The notes beneath the pieces were generated by a model, which saw only the letters and a program-made list of their open reading frames with translations, ran no database searches and was not told the origin of the DNA. A DNA stretch of 64,000 bases. Origin: Alkalimonas amylolytica (GTDB taxonomy: Bacteria > Pseudomonadota > Gammaproteobacteria > Enterobacterales > Alteromonadaceae). Positions within the stretch are counted from its first letter, which is position 1, and each line of letters opens with the position of its first letter. The translations under genes and the position numbers were made by a program. Positions 43,221-52,805 of the stretch are shown here, in pieces. The DNA is taken from contig NZ_FNRM01000001.1 of assembly GCF_900107845.1 (NCBI RefSeq), forward strand, positions 289,747-353,746, written 5' to 3'.

Positions 43221-45782
43221 ATGACTTTTCTGCCGAACAATACCTCTGGCCGAATGCGGAGAATACCAATGGCACTTGTAACGGCCAGCATGCTGGCGCT
43301 GACTGGCTGTAGCCAGCAACAACCCAGTAGCGATGCTGCCCAGACGCAGCGAGGTGATCTCACCATCTGGCCAGTCATTGAAAGTCCGGTGGCCAAAGAT
43401 CCGGCTATGGAACAAGCCATTGATGCGCTGCTGGCACAAATGACGCTGCCACAAAAAATTGCTCAGATGATCCAGCCGGAAATCCGCGATATTACTGTGG
43501 AAGACATGCGCAGCTATGGTTTTGGCTCCTTTTTAAATGGTGGTGGTGCCTTTCCAAATGACGACAAATATGCCACGCCGCAGGATTGGATAGCGCTGGC
43601 CGAAGCTATGTACCAGGCTTCCATGGATGACGCCATCAATGGCATCAGCATCCCGACCATGTGGGGCACCGATGCAGTGCATGGCCACAACAATGTGATT
43701 GGCGCAACCATTTTTCCGCACAATATCGGCCTTGGTGCAGCCAAGAACCCCGATTTGATTGAACGCATTGCAGAAGTGACCGCCCGCGAAGTGATGGCCA
43801 CCGGCATTGACTGGGTGTTCGCTCCCACTGTGGCGGTCGCCCGCGACCCACGCTGGGGCCGAACCTACGAAAGCTACTCGGAAGATCCGGAGATAGTGCG
43901 CAGCTACTCAGCGGCTATTGTCAGAGGCTTGCAAGGCGCCGCCGATGCTGATTTTCTCAGTGATCGCCGGGTGATCAGCACAGTAAAACACTTTGTCGGC
44001 GATGGTGGCACCACCCATGGTATTGACCAGGGCGATGCCGAAGTGTCCGAGCAGGAGCTGTTCGACATTCATGCCCAGGGCTATGTCGGCGGTTTATCGG
44101 CCGGTGCTCAGACGGTGATGGCTACCTTTAACAGCTGGAATGGCAAGAAAATTCACGGCGATCATTATCTGCTCACCCAGGTATTGAAAGAGCGGATGGG
44201 TTTTGATGGCCTGGTGGTAGGAGACTGGAATGGTCACGGCCAGATCCCAGGCTGCAGCAACGCCGACTGCCCACAAGCTGCACTGGCCGGGCTGGATATT
44301 TTCATGGTGCCAACCGATGCCTGGAAACCACTGTACTACAATCTGATCGAGCAAGTAGAAAATGGCGTGATCCCAATGAGCCGAATAGATGATGCCGTGC
44401 GGCGGATTTTGCGGGTGAAAAAACGCGCCGGCCTGTTTGATAAACCAAGCCCGGCCAATCGCCCACTGGCTGGCCGACTGGAACTGATTGGTGCTGCTGA
44501 ACACCGTGCGGTAGCGCGTGAAGCCGTGCGTCAGTCGCTGGTGCTGCTGAAAAACCAAAATCAGTTGCTGCCACTGGATCCACGCCAGCATTTGCTTGTT
44601 ACCGGCCCTGGTGCCGATAACATCGGTCAGCAATCCGGTGGCTGGACCATCAGCTGGCAAGGCACCGGCAACACCAACGAGGATTTCCCGGGCGGCACTT
44701 CTATCTATGGCGGCATTGCTCGTCAGGTGGCAGCAGCCGGCGGCTCTGTTGAACTGAGCGAAGACGGCAGCTATCAGCAACGACCGGATGTTGCCATCGT
44801 GGTGTTTGGTGAAGAACCCTATGCCGAAGGCAATGGCGATATCGATAATCTGGAGTATCAGCGCGGCAATAAAACCGACTTAGCGCTGCTGCAACAACTG
44901 CAGGCCGAAGGCATTCCGGTGGTAGCGCTTTTTATCAGTGGTCGCCCAATGTGGGTGAACCCGGAGCTGAATGCCTCCGATGCCTTTGTCGCTATCTGGC
45001 TGCCTGGCAGCGAAGGCGAAGGGGTGGCGGATGTGATTCTGCGTGATGCCAATGGCGCTGTGCAGCATGATTTTCATGGCCGTCTGACCTTCTCCTGGCC
45101 AGCCACACCACAACAAGCCGTGGTGAACCGCTTTGATGCCGATTACCAGCCACTGCTGCCCTATGGTTTTGGCCTGCGTTACGGCGATGCCGACGTACTT
45201 GGCGACAGTCTGCCGGTTGAAGTCACTCAGGATGAAACCCTGAGCGATCTGGTGGTGTTTGAACGCGCCCCACGCAGCCCATGGCAGCTGTTTTTACACA
45301 GCGGTGAGCAGAGTGCTGCGGTTACCAGCAGTGTGCAGGAACTGCCGGGCCTGTACAGCCGTACCTTCGACCGACTGGTGCAGGAAGATGCCCGCCGCTT
45401 TGTATTTGACGGCGGCCAGCTGGCACGCCTGAGCTTTATCAGTGCCTTCCCGCGCGATTTACGCGGCTACGGTGAAGCCAACAGCCAGTTGGTGGTGGAA
45501 CTGCAGCGTCAGGGCGCAGTACCGGATGAAGTCTGGCTGGGCATGCACTGCAACGCCGACTGCCAGGGCGCGGTGAATATTGCCAACGAACTCAAGGCTG
45601 CCGCTGACGGTGAATGGACTCAACTGGCAGTGCCGCTGCAATGCCTGCAACAGCAGGGGCTATCACTGCAGCAGGTGTTCTCTGCGATGTATCTGGAAAC
45701 CGAGGGCGCACTGACACTCAGTCTGGCCGATGTAAGGATCGTCGCTCAGCAGCAAGCCGCTGACAACATCAGCTGCCCGTAA
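43221..45782 (+). CDS. GH3 exo-beta-glucanase/beta-glucosidase lipoprotein
   Basis: The 853-residue protein has a lipoprotein signal (RIPMALVTASMLALTGC, lipid Cys30). The GH3 N-domain has KHFVGDGGT (about 256-264) and the nucleophile Asp335 in LVVGDWNGHG. The second domain carries SLVLLKNQNQLLPL, GNGDIDNLEYQRGNK with the acid/base region, and LPYGFGLRYGD. A C-terminal beta-sandwich (about 690-845) resembles the ExoP galactose-binding-like domain of marine exo-1,3/1,4-beta-glucanases. It would release glucose from the non-reducing ends of beta-glucans in the periplasm or at the outer membrane. AAGGAG precedes the ATG. Two terminal glucan modules of this type also occur in the GH16 protein next door. 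Confidence 0.94.
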   Translation: MTFLPNNTSGRMRRIPMALVTASMLALTGCSQQQPSSDAAQTQRGDLTIWPVIESPVAKDPAMEQAIDALLAQMTLPQKIAQMIQPEIRDITVEDMRSYGFGSFLNGGGAFPNDDKYATPQDWIALAEAMYQASMDDAINGISIPTMWGTDAVHGHNNVIGATIFPHNIGLGAAKNPDLIERIAEVTAREVMATGIDWVFAPTVAVARDPRWGRTYESYSEDPEIVRSYSAAIVRGLQGAADADFLSDRRVISTVKHFVGDGGTTHGIDQGDAEVSEQELFDIHAQGYVGGLSAGAQTVMATFNSWNGKKIHGDHYLLTQVLKERMGFDGLVVGDWNGHGQIPGCSNADCPQAALAGLDIFMVPTDAWKPLYYNLIEQVENGVIPMSRIDDAVRRILRVKKRAGLFDKPSPANRPLAGRLELIGAAEHRAVAREAVRQSLVLLKNQNQLLPLDPRQHLLVTGPGADNIGQQSGGWTISWQGTGNTNEDFPGGTSIYGGIARQVAAAGGSVELSEDGSYQQRPDVAIVVFGEEPYAEGNGDIDNLEYQRGNKTDLALLQQLQAEGIPVVALFISGRPMWVNPELNASDAFVAIWLPGSEGEGVADVILRDANGAVQHDFHGRLTFSWPATPQQAVVNRFDADYQPLLPYGFGLRYGDADVLGDSLPVEVTQDETLSDLVVFERAPRSPWQLFLHSGEQSAAVTSSVQELPGLYSRTFDRLVQEDARRFVFDGGQLARLSFISAFPRDLRGYGEANSQLVVELQRQGAVPDEVWLGMHCNADCQGAVNIANELKAAADGEWTQLAVPLQCLQQQGLSLQQVFSAMYLETEGALTLSLADVRIVAQQQAADNISCP

Positions 45783-45788
45783 ATGTAA

Positions 45789-45830
45789 AGTGCTCATGCT
45801 GAAGCGGGCTTTCGCATGAGCACTATTTTT
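45789..45830 (+). terminator. Terminator after the GH3 gene
   Basis: AGTGCTCATGC (45789-45799) pairs perfectly with GCATGAGCACT (45814-45824), followed by ATTTTT. It separates the transporter-GH3 operon from the GH16-receptor operon. Confidence 0.9.
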
Positions 45831-45899
45831 AAATTGGTAACTTTTGAAATTTTTAACCGGCGCTGCATTGACCTTGGTCACAATTTGCACTACGCTCAA

Positions 45900-45913
45900 T
45901 GTAAGCGCTTACA
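45900..45913. promoter_or_regulatory. Perfect LacI-type operator before the GH16 gene
   Basis: TGTAAGCGCTTACA is a perfect 14-bp palindrome with the central CG typical of LacI-family operators. It lies 60 bp before the GH16 ATG and is the best of the three sites in this locus. Confidence 0.82.
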
Positions 45914-45973
45914 TTTCAGCTTGTGTCACGATTGCTAATGACAGGTATGGCAACAAAACCAGGAACTCAAGTT

Positions 45974-48595
45974 ATGACCACAACAACGATAAAATTAAAA
46001 CAACTATCAGCCGCGTTGGTGCTTTGCGGCTTGATTGGTTGTGACGGGGATGTAAACACCAATTCCGACTTTACTGCGGTAGATCCGACCGAGCCAGTCA
46101 GTGACTGGCAGCTGGTCTGGAGCGACGAGTTTGAAGGCAACAGCATTGATTTGCGTAAGTGGACCTTCGAGGTCGATTGCCGGGGCGGCGGTAACGAAGA
46201 GCAGCAATGCTATACCGACAGCCCGGACAATGCTTTTGTTTCTGATGGCACCCTGAAAATTGTTGCCTTACCGGCGGAAGAAGCTGCAGCCAAACCCTAC
46301 ACATCCGCCCGCTTGAATACCAAAAACCAGGGCGACTGGCGCTATGGCCGCATTGAAGTGCGGGCCAAAATGCCCTACGGGCAGGGCAGCTGGCCGGCAA
46401 TCTGGATGATGCCAACCGACTCCGTGTATGGTGGCTGGCCCAAGTCGGGCGAAATTGACATCGTTGAAGCGGTGAACCTGAAAGTCGCCGATGAAGATGG
46501 CACTATCGAGTCGCGGGTGCATGGTACCCTGCACTATGGCCGAGATTGGCCCAATAATGTTTACTCCGGCAAAGCATACACCCTGCCAAATGGCGCCAAC
46601 CCGGCCGATGGTTTTCATACCTATGCCATTGAGTGGGAAGAAGGTGAAATTCGCTGGTACGTCGATGGCTATCTGTATCAAACGCAGATGGCCTCGCAAC
46701 TGCGCTTTAACAGCCGCGGTGAAGTGGTCGGTTTACGTCACCGCGGTTGGTTTGCGGAGTACTACAATCAAATCACCGGTGCGCTGGAAACCCAGTACAA
46801 CAATGCGCCTTTTGATCAGCGCTTTCACCTGATCCTGAACCTGGCAGTGGGTGGCAACTGGCCGGAAAACGTCAATAATGGCGGCATCGATGCCGATGCC
46901 TTTGCCAATGGCCAGGTGTTTGAAATTGATTATGTACGGGTGTACCAGTGTGCCTCCAACCCCAAAACGGGCAAAGGCTGCGCTACCGTGCGGGCTGGCT
47001 ACAAAGATGAAAATACCCTGGTTACAGGCATGGCCCCAATCCCATCGCCACCATCGACCGGCATTCCGCAAAACCTGACCATTTTTGCCAATGGGACCAC
47101 CAACCCTAGCTGGCCGGCCTGGGATTGCTGCGGCGGCTCAACGCCACAACTGGTTGAGGATAACGAACGTGGTAATGTCTACGAGTTCTTGGTAGGGGCT
47201 TCCCCAACTGTGAATGGCTTTATCAGCCGCTCCGCCTTTACTTCCAGCCCGGCAGCTTTTGATGCGTCGCCGATTCTGGAGACAGGCGCGATCCGCTTTG
47301 ATATGAAAGTGGTCTCGATGCCCAACAACCCGTCAGCAGACTGGTTATTCAAAGTAGAAAGCAATGAGAATACCACCTTTGCCGAGCTACCACTGGATGC
47401 CAGTGTCGAAGGTATGATGCCGGTAAGCGGCCAGTGGCAGACCTATACCTTTTCACTGCAAATGCTGGCCGATATGGGCCTGGATCCAAGTGCCATTGAT
47501 GTGATTATGGTATTCCCGGCCTGGGGAGCCGGCGAAGGCGCTGTTTACCTACTGGACAATGTTGAAATCAGCGGTGCTGACCAGAGCTTTCCTGAACTGG
47601 TGATCTTCGACAACGAGCAAAATCTGGATTGGCCAATGTGGGACTGCTGTGGTGGCAGCACCCCGCTTGAAGTGATGGATGATGAGCAAGGCCTGGTTGC
47701 TGAATTCCAGATTGGTGCAGCGCCCACGGTGATGGGCTTCATAGGCCGGGCGCCTCTGGGTGGTGGCAATCCATTTGATGCCTCAGCACTGCTGCACGAG
47801 GGTGTGGTGCAATTCGATCTGAAAGTGGTGAATGCACCAGCAAACCCGGATGCGGTCTGGAAGTTTAAAATCGAATCCGACAACACGGCCACCGAAGTCG
47901 AACTGGATTTAGCCGCTGGCAACGGTGGTCAGAACCCGGTGACTGGTCAGTGGCAAACCTATACCTTCAGCTTGCAAGCATTGTCCGATGCTGGCCTGGA
48001 TCTGAGCGCCATTGATGTCATTATGGTCTTTCCGGCCTGGGGTACAGGAGAAGGTGCTGTCTATCGCATGAACCAGGTGCGGATATACAACCCCAATGCA
48101 GCTGGCAGTAACCTGGTGCTGTTTGGCAACTCGGTCCATGCAGACTGGTCCATCTGGGATTGCTGCGGTGGTTCCACACCAACCGTCGAAGTAGACGATG
48201 AAAAAGGTCCGAGCGCTCAGTTTGTGATTGGCAGCCAACCAACCGTGATGGGCTTCCTGGCCAATGAAGGCGTGTCTTTTGATGCCACCGCCCTGCTGGC
48301 CAATGGCGCTGTGAGTTTTGATTTGAAAATAGTTGACCTGCCGAACAATCCGGCTGCGCCCTGGCTGTTTAAGATTGAATCGGTTGGCGCTGCCACAGCC
48401 GTGGAGCTGCCTTTGATCGAAGGCGGTGATGCACCGGTTGCCGGTCAGTGGCAACGCTACAGCTTCCCGCTGCAGCGCCTGTTTGATGCCGGCCTGGATA
48501 TCAGTGCCATCAATGTACTGATGGTATTCCCGGCCTGGGGTGAAGGCGATGGTGCTGTCTATCGCATGACCAACGTCGAAATCTCCAACAACTAA
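45974..48595 (+). CDS. GH16 endo-beta-glucanase (laminarinase) lipoprotein with three C-terminal modules
   Basis: I use ATG 45974, giving 873 residues. A lipoprotein signal ends at Cys23 (LCGLIGC). The GH16 domain (about 44-326) holds the catalytic E160-I-D162-I-V-E165 motif in SGEIDIVEAVN, and W-rich binding segments GSWPAIWMMP and RWYVDG. A linker (327-367) follows, then three copies of about 160 residues (368-533, 541-704, 713-871). Each copy contains DCCGGSTP, PTV-x-GF, FD-x-K or FD-L-K strands, GQWQ-x-Y and VFPAWG. The enzyme would cut beta-1,3(1,4)-glucan at the cell surface. The repeats are probably carbohydrate-binding. The TonB receptor gene follows after 20 bp. Confidence 0.94.
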   Translation: MTTTTIKLKQLSAALVLCGLIGCDGDVNTNSDFTAVDPTEPVSDWQLVWSDEFEGNSIDLRKWTFEVDCRGGGNEEQQCYTDSPDNAFVSDGTLKIVALPAEEAAAKPYTSARLNTKNQGDWRYGRIEVRAKMPYGQGSWPAIWMMPTDSVYGGWPKSGEIDIVEAVNLKVADEDGTIESRVHGTLHYGRDWPNNVYSGKAYTLPNGANPADGFHTYAIEWEEGEIRWYVDGYLYQTQMASQLRFNSRGEVVGLRHRGWFAEYYNQITGALETQYNNAPFDQRFHLILNLAVGGNWPENVNNGGIDADAFANGQVFEIDYVRVYQCASNPKTGKGCATVRAGYKDENTLVTGMAPIPSPPSTGIPQNLTIFANGTTNPSWPAWDCCGGSTPQLVEDNERGNVYEFLVGASPTVNGFISRSAFTSSPAAFDASPILETGAIRFDMKVVSMPNNPSADWLFKVESNENTTFAELPLDASVEGMMPVSGQWQTYTFSLQMLADMGLDPSAIDVIMVFPAWGAGEGAVYLLDNVEISGADQSFPELVIFDNEQNLDWPMWDCCGGSTPLEVMDDEQGLVAEFQIGAAPTVMGFIGRAPLGGGNPFDASALLHEGVVQFDLKVVNAPANPDAVWKFKIESDNTATEVELDLAAGNGGQNPVTGQWQTYTFSLQALSDAGLDLSAIDVIMVFPAWGTGEGAVYRMNQVRIYNPNAAGSNLVLFGNSVHADWSIWDCCGGSTPTVEVDDEKGPSAQFVIGSQPTVMGFLANEGVSFDATALLANGAVSFDLKIVDLPNNPAAPWLFKIESVGAATAVELPLIEGGDAPVAGQWQRYSFPLQRLFDAGLDISAINVLMVFPAWGEGDGAVYRMTNVEISNN
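47075..48586 (+). repeat. Three tandem DCCGGSTP modules inside the GH16 gene
   Basis: Repeat units encode residues 368-533, 541-704 and 713-871 of the GH16 protein. All share W-x-x-WDCCGGSTP at the start and V-(I/L)-MVFPAWG-x-G-x-GAVY near the end. The double Cys is invariant. The layout resembles the C-terminal domain of GH3 ExoP-type enzymes. Confidence 0.85.
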
Positions 48596-48615
48596 AACAG
48601 ACCGACAAGAGTAGA

Positions 48616-51570
48616 ATGATGATGAAAGCAAAAATCTTTTTGAAAAACCGCATCGCAGCCGCTGTCTCTGTCGTGCTGTCCACAGCTGCCCTCCAGCCAG
48701 TTCTGGCGGGCGAAAATGACGCTACCACGCAAGCCGACGCCATCGAGATCATTGAAGTACGAGGCATTCGTGGCAGCTTAGCGCGCTCCATGGATTTCAA
48801 ACGGGAAAGCTCAGGCGTAGTGGATGCCATCTCTGCTGAAGAAATGGGTAAGTTCCCGGATACCAACCTGGCAGAATCGCTGCAACGTATTACCGGTGTC
48901 TCGGTTAGCCGTGCTAATGGCGAAGGCAGCCAGATCACGGTACGGGGTTTTGGCCCCGAGTTCAACCTGATCACCTTGAATGGCAGGCAAATGCCCGGCT
49001 CCGGTTTCAGCCGCTCTTACAATCTGGAGAATTTATCCTCCGAAGGGGTCAGTGCTCTGGAAGTGTATAAAACCGCTCGGGCTGAAAACCCAAGTGGTGG
49101 CTTAGGTGCAACCGTAAATATCGTCACCACACGTCCGCTGCAACGGCCAGGTGAACAGTTCGCTATCATGGGGAAGGCGCTGTACGATAGCTCCAATGAA
49201 AAAGGCGACGACATCACCCCTGAATTCGCTGCCGTGTACAGCAACACCTTCTTTGATGATCGTTTCGGTGCTGCCTTTACTTTTTCCCATCACCGCCGTG
49301 ATTTTCAACGCCAACAAGCCAATATTCAGGGCTGGCAAGCCAATGTGCCTTTGCCATCGTTGGATAGTCAATTTGTTACTGATGCCCGGCCGCGGGATGC
49401 AGAAGGCAATCCAATCGGCAATCATTTCTTCCCGAAAGACATGAACTACAGCATCGAAGACTTACAGCGTGAGCGCACCAATGGTCAGCTTACTTTGCAG
49501 TATGCGCCTACAGATAATCTGACCTTGACCATGGACTACACCGCTAGCCGGGCAGTGACGGGCTTGGAAGTGATTGGTTGGGGGATTTGGAATGAATTTG
49601 GCGGTAACATCAATGCCTATGAGCTGGATGAGCGTGGCACTGCCATTTTTGCCGATATTGGTGGCAATGATGGCTCCTTTACTGCCAGCAAAGGCACCAC
49701 CGAAGTAACAGCCCGCTCCATTGGTTTTAACGCCGACTGGCAGCTGCACGATGATTTCCGCCTGCAACTGGATTATCACGACTCCAACAACAAAACCGAC
49801 AATGGCGCTGATAAAGGCAGCGGCAACTGGGGTCAGGTGATCTTAGGTTCAGACCAGCTGGTCACCAAGATTTACGATTACCGCACCGGTGATATCCCGC
49901 AGATGGAAATTTTGTGGCGTAACGGCACCAATGTACTGCAACCAGGTGAAATCGACTCCAACTTCGGCCAGTTTATCCACTCACCAGGCGAGTCGGAGAT
50001 CAAGCAGCTGCAACTGGACGGCACCTGGTTTAACTCGCGCTTTAATCTGCCGCTGCTGGAAATTAAAGGCGGCGTTGCCCGTACCGAGCAAAACTTTGGC
50101 GGCTGGAATGCCTGGAGTGGTCTGCGCGGCGGCCCGGGTTTTAACCCCAGCTTTAAGGAAATTTTCCCGGACAGCATGTATACACTGAACAGCACCCGTA
50201 ACTTCCTGGATCAATTTCAGGGCGGTGGTGCCAATATGTTGACCAACTATTACTACACTTTTGATTTTGACGAAGCGGTCGCACGGCAAATGGCTTTTTT
50301 AACCGCCGATGTGATGGGCAGCGATGTGTTTGTACCGGATGCCTACTTTAATGGCATTACCAGTCAAAGCTCGGTCAAAGAAGTCACCAACAGCATCTAT
50401 CTGCAATCAGCCTGGGAGTTTGATATTGGCTCCTATCCGGTGCAATTAAATGCTGGCCTGCGCTATGAAGAAACCGATGTCACCAGCACGGTACGCCAAC
50501 GGGTAGAACGTCAGGTGAACTGGGAAAGTGCATCCGAGTGGATCATGCAGTACCAACAGGGCGAAGATACCTTCTTGACCCTGACTGGCAAGCACGATGT
50601 GTTTTTACCCATGTTTGATCTGCGGGTGGAACTGACCGAGGATCTGATTGGCCGTTTCTCCTGGGGTAAAACCATTTCCCGGGCACCTTTGGGGGCTCTG
50701 GCTGGTGGCCGAAGTTTAAGCGGTAGTCCACGCCCTGGCGCGCGCAGTGGCGGCCAGGGCAACACCAATCTGCAACCCTTCGAGTCCAGCAACCTGGATC
50801 TGACCTTGGAGTACTACTACGCCGAAGGAAGCTATGCAGCCATTGGTTACTTTCGCAAAAACGTCGACAACTTCATTCAAACCACCATCACCGACATTAC
50901 CATTGATGGCTTGCACGATATCCTGAATGGCCCGCGCTACAACCAGGCAGTGGCGGATATCGAAGCGCGTGGCGAGCAGGCCACCAGCACCGCCATTTTT
51001 GAGCAAATGCTGGCCAATGGTCATGGCAATGCCGATGGCCGGATTGAACCCACAGCACAAGATCCGCTAATCGTTTGGAGTATCAGCCAACCGCAAAATA
51101 CCGACAGTAAGTCGGTCGATGGGGTCGAGATTGCCTGGCAACACCTGCTGGGTGACACCGGCTTTGGTTTTGGTGCCAATGCCACCTTTGTGAATGGCGA
51201 TGTCAAGTTCGACACCGAAAGTTTGGAACAACAAGCGCCACTCAGTGGCTTGAGTGACTCAGCCAACTTGCAAGTGTTCTATGAGAAAGATGGTTTATCG
51301 GTGAAAGTGACCTACGCCTGGCGTGATAGTTATCTGATTGGGGTTGGTCAGGCGCAAGGATCCTCGGATGCACCACCACAATTCGCCCGCCAGTACACCC
51401 AATGGGATCTGAGTGTGAATTACGACATCAATCCGCAACTGACGGTATTCTTTGAAGGCATCAACATCACCAACGCCACCGAGCGTGGCTATGGCCGTTA
51501 CGAAGAACAGTTCCTGTTTGCCCGCCAGTATGGCCCGCGCTACGCGCTAGGCGCACGCTATCGTTTCTAA
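48616..51570 (+). CDS. TonB-dependent receptor for beta-glucan oligosaccharides
   Basis: The 984-residue protein has a signal peptide (RIAAAVSVVLSTAALQPVLAG), then EIIEVRGIRGSLARSMDFKRES and a plug with GKFPDTNLAESLQRITGVSVSR and ITVRGFGPEFNLITLNGRQM, in parts. These match the TIGR01782 receptors of Caulobacter, Xanthomonas and marine gammaproteobacteria, which take up plant and algal oligosaccharides. The barrel ends GARYRF with terminal Phe. The three ATGs at the start (48616, 48619 and 48622) leave a 2-codon uncertainty. No SusD gene accompanies it, as is usual outside Bacteroidota. The GH16 gene shares its transcript, so the ligand is probably a laminarin oligosaccharide. Confidence 0.93.
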   Translation: MMMKAKIFLKNRIAAAVSVVLSTAALQPVLAGENDATTQADAIEIIEVRGIRGSLARSMDFKRESSGVVDAISAEEMGKFPDTNLAESLQRITGVSVSRANGEGSQITVRGFGPEFNLITLNGRQMPGSGFSRSYNLENLSSEGVSALEVYKTARAENPSGGLGATVNIVTTRPLQRPGEQFAIMGKALYDSSNEKGDDITPEFAAVYSNTFFDDRFGAAFTFSHHRRDFQRQQANIQGWQANVPLPSLDSQFVTDARPRDAEGNPIGNHFFPKDMNYSIEDLQRERTNGQLTLQYAPTDNLTLTMDYTASRAVTGLEVIGWGIWNEFGGNINAYELDERGTAIFADIGGNDGSFTASKGTTEVTARSIGFNADWQLHDDFRLQLDYHDSNNKTDNGADKGSGNWGQVILGSDQLVTKIYDYRTGDIPQMEILWRNGTNVLQPGEIDSNFGQFIHSPGESEIKQLQLDGTWFNSRFNLPLLEIKGGVARTEQNFGGWNAWSGLRGGPGFNPSFKEIFPDSMYTLNSTRNFLDQFQGGGANMLTNYYYTFDFDEAVARQMAFLTADVMGSDVFVPDAYFNGITSQSSVKEVTNSIYLQSAWEFDIGSYPVQLNAGLRYEETDVTSTVRQRVERQVNWESASEWIMQYQQGEDTFLTLTGKHDVFLPMFDLRVELTEDLIGRFSWGKTISRAPLGALAGGRSLSGSPRPGARSGGQGNTNLQPFESSNLDLTLEYYYAEGSYAAIGYFRKNVDNFIQTTITDITIDGLHDILNGPRYNQAVADIEARGEQATSTAIFEQMLANGHGNADGRIEPTAQDPLIVWSISQPQNTDSKSVDGVEIAWQHLLGDTGFGFGANATFVNGDVKFDTESLEQQAPLSGLSDSANLQVFYEKDGLSVKVTYAWRDSYLIGVGQAQGSSDAPPQFARQYTQWDLSVNYDINPQLTVFFEGINITNATERGYGRYEEQFLFARQYGPRYALGARYRF

Positions 51571-51593
51571 GCTGCCGTCCCTGGCACCATGCA

Positions 51594-51620
51594 AAATGCC
51601 CGCGAATGCGGGCATTTTTA
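51594..51620 (+). terminator. Terminator after the receptor gene
   Basis: AATGCCCGC (51595-51603) pairs with GCGGGCATT (51608-51616) around GAAT, followed by TTTTA. The A run on the left side could make it work for rraB on the other strand too. Confidence 0.88.
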
Positions 51621-51639
51621 TCGCTGTATCTTGGCTTCG

Positions 51640-52011
51640 TTAGAAATCGTCGTCCTCATCCTGCTCGTAGCCATCTTCGTCTTCGAAGTACGTGCCCCAA
51701 CCATCGTATTCAATGCCATGTTCGGCCGCGACCTTCTCCAGCCGGATAGCATCGGCAGTGATGGCATCGGCATCCAGCGACTGTTCGCGAATGGCATCAA
51801 ACACCCAGGCCAGACTGCCATCATCCAGTTCAATTTCTTCCGCATCGGTCACTTCAAACCCTAACTTAAACACCTCGACCGCCAGTTGCTCCAACTTCTT
51901 GAAGTCAGCATGGTAAAAGTGGTGCTCAATGGTATAAAGTGCATCCGGATCGCTGCCGTCTTCCAGCAATGCTGCGATGGTCTCTTCAGTAAATTCTTGC
52001 CAGTTTTCCAT
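51640..52011 (-). CDS. rraB: Regulator of RNase E activity B
   Basis: The ATG at 52011 gives MENWQEFTEETIAALLEDGSD in the family fashion; a frame 20 codons longer overlaps plsC and looks unrelated. The 123-residue acidic protein has YTIEHHFYHADFKKLEQLAVEVFKLGFEVTDAEE (in parts: IEHHFYHADF and KLGFEVTDAEE) and ends in a very acidic tail (EDEDGYEQDEDDDF). RraB binds RNase E and slows cleavage of some transcripts. The gene lies 4 bp from the end of plsC. Confidence 0.95.
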   Translation of the reverse strand: MENWQEFTEETIAALLEDGSDPDALYTIEHHFYHADFKKLEQLAVEVFKLGFEVTDAEEIELDDGSLAWVFDAIREQSLDADAITADAIRLEKVAAEHGIEYDGWGTYFEDEDGYEQDEDDDF

Positions 52012-52015
52012 AGGG

Positions 52016-52762
52016 TTAATTCCGCGCAGTAAGACTTTGGGCAGTGTAGTCGCTGCTAAGCTCGCTATCAAGCTCGGCCAGCTTATCGGCCATCATTTGA
52101 TGCACTTGCCTGGTCAGTGGACGAATTTGAGTTTCTGGAGTCACGGCAACTGGCTCCAGCATGGCAATGATGACCTTGCCATTGCGCCAGCGATTGAGTT
52201 TGATGTGGGCAGTCGAACTCATGCAAACCGGAACCACCGGCACCCCAGCTTGCTGGGCAATATGAAAAGCGCCGGTTTTAAAAGGCAGCAGACCGCGGCC
52301 GTAGCTGCGGGTACCTTCCGGAAACATCCAGACCGACAATTGCTCTTTACGAATGCGATCCACTGAACCCTGCATGGTTCCCACGGCCCGGCTGCGGTTG
52401 TCTCTGTCCAGCAGAATATTACCGCTTAGCCAATACAACTGACCGAAAAACGGGATCAGTCGCAGACTTTTTTTGCCGATAGTGACGGTGCGGTGCAACA
52501 AGGCATTCGGCATCAGAAACAAGTCGTAATTGTTCTGATGGTTAGCTACATAGACGCAAGGGTGGGCATCAGGCACCGCTGGATGCCGCCTAACCTCCAC
52601 TTCCACACCAAAGATGCGGCCACACCAGGCATACCAGCGACCGAACAAGACCACATTATTGGCGTGAAAAGGCCGAAAGAGACAAATCAGCAGGCCAACC
52701 AAAGTGCTGAGCACAATAAAGCACAGCACCAACAACAAACGAACCACAGCAATCACAGGCAA
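52016..52762 (-). CDS. plsC: 1-acyl-sn-glycerol-3-phosphate acyltransferase
   Basis: The 248-residue membrane protein has an N-terminal membrane helix (about 8-28), then the acyltransferase motifs NHQNNYD (HX4D, about 73-79), the GKKSLRLIPFFG segment, FPEGTRSYGRG (about 146-156) and VPVVPVCMS. It makes phosphatidic acid from lysophosphatidic acid in the inner membrane. In E. coli plsC is adjacent to parC, as here (parC ends 43 bp upstream). Confidence 0.95.
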   Translation of the reverse strand: MPVIAVVRLLLVLCFIVLSTLVGLLICLFRPFHANNVVLFGRWYAWCGRIFGVEVEVRRHPAVPDAHPCVYVANHQNNYDLFLMPNALLHRTVTIGKKSLRLIPFFGQLYWLSGNILLDRDNRSRAVGTMQGSVDRIRKEQLSVWMFPEGTRSYGRGLLPFKTGAFHIAQQAGVPVVPVCMSSTAHIKLNRWRNGKVIIAMLEPVAVTPETQIRPLTRQVHQMMADKLAELDSELSSDYTAQSLTARN

Positions 52763-52805
52763 CTTCCTGATTCTTTAAAAAGCGCACAGTATAGCCGGAT
52801 GCACA

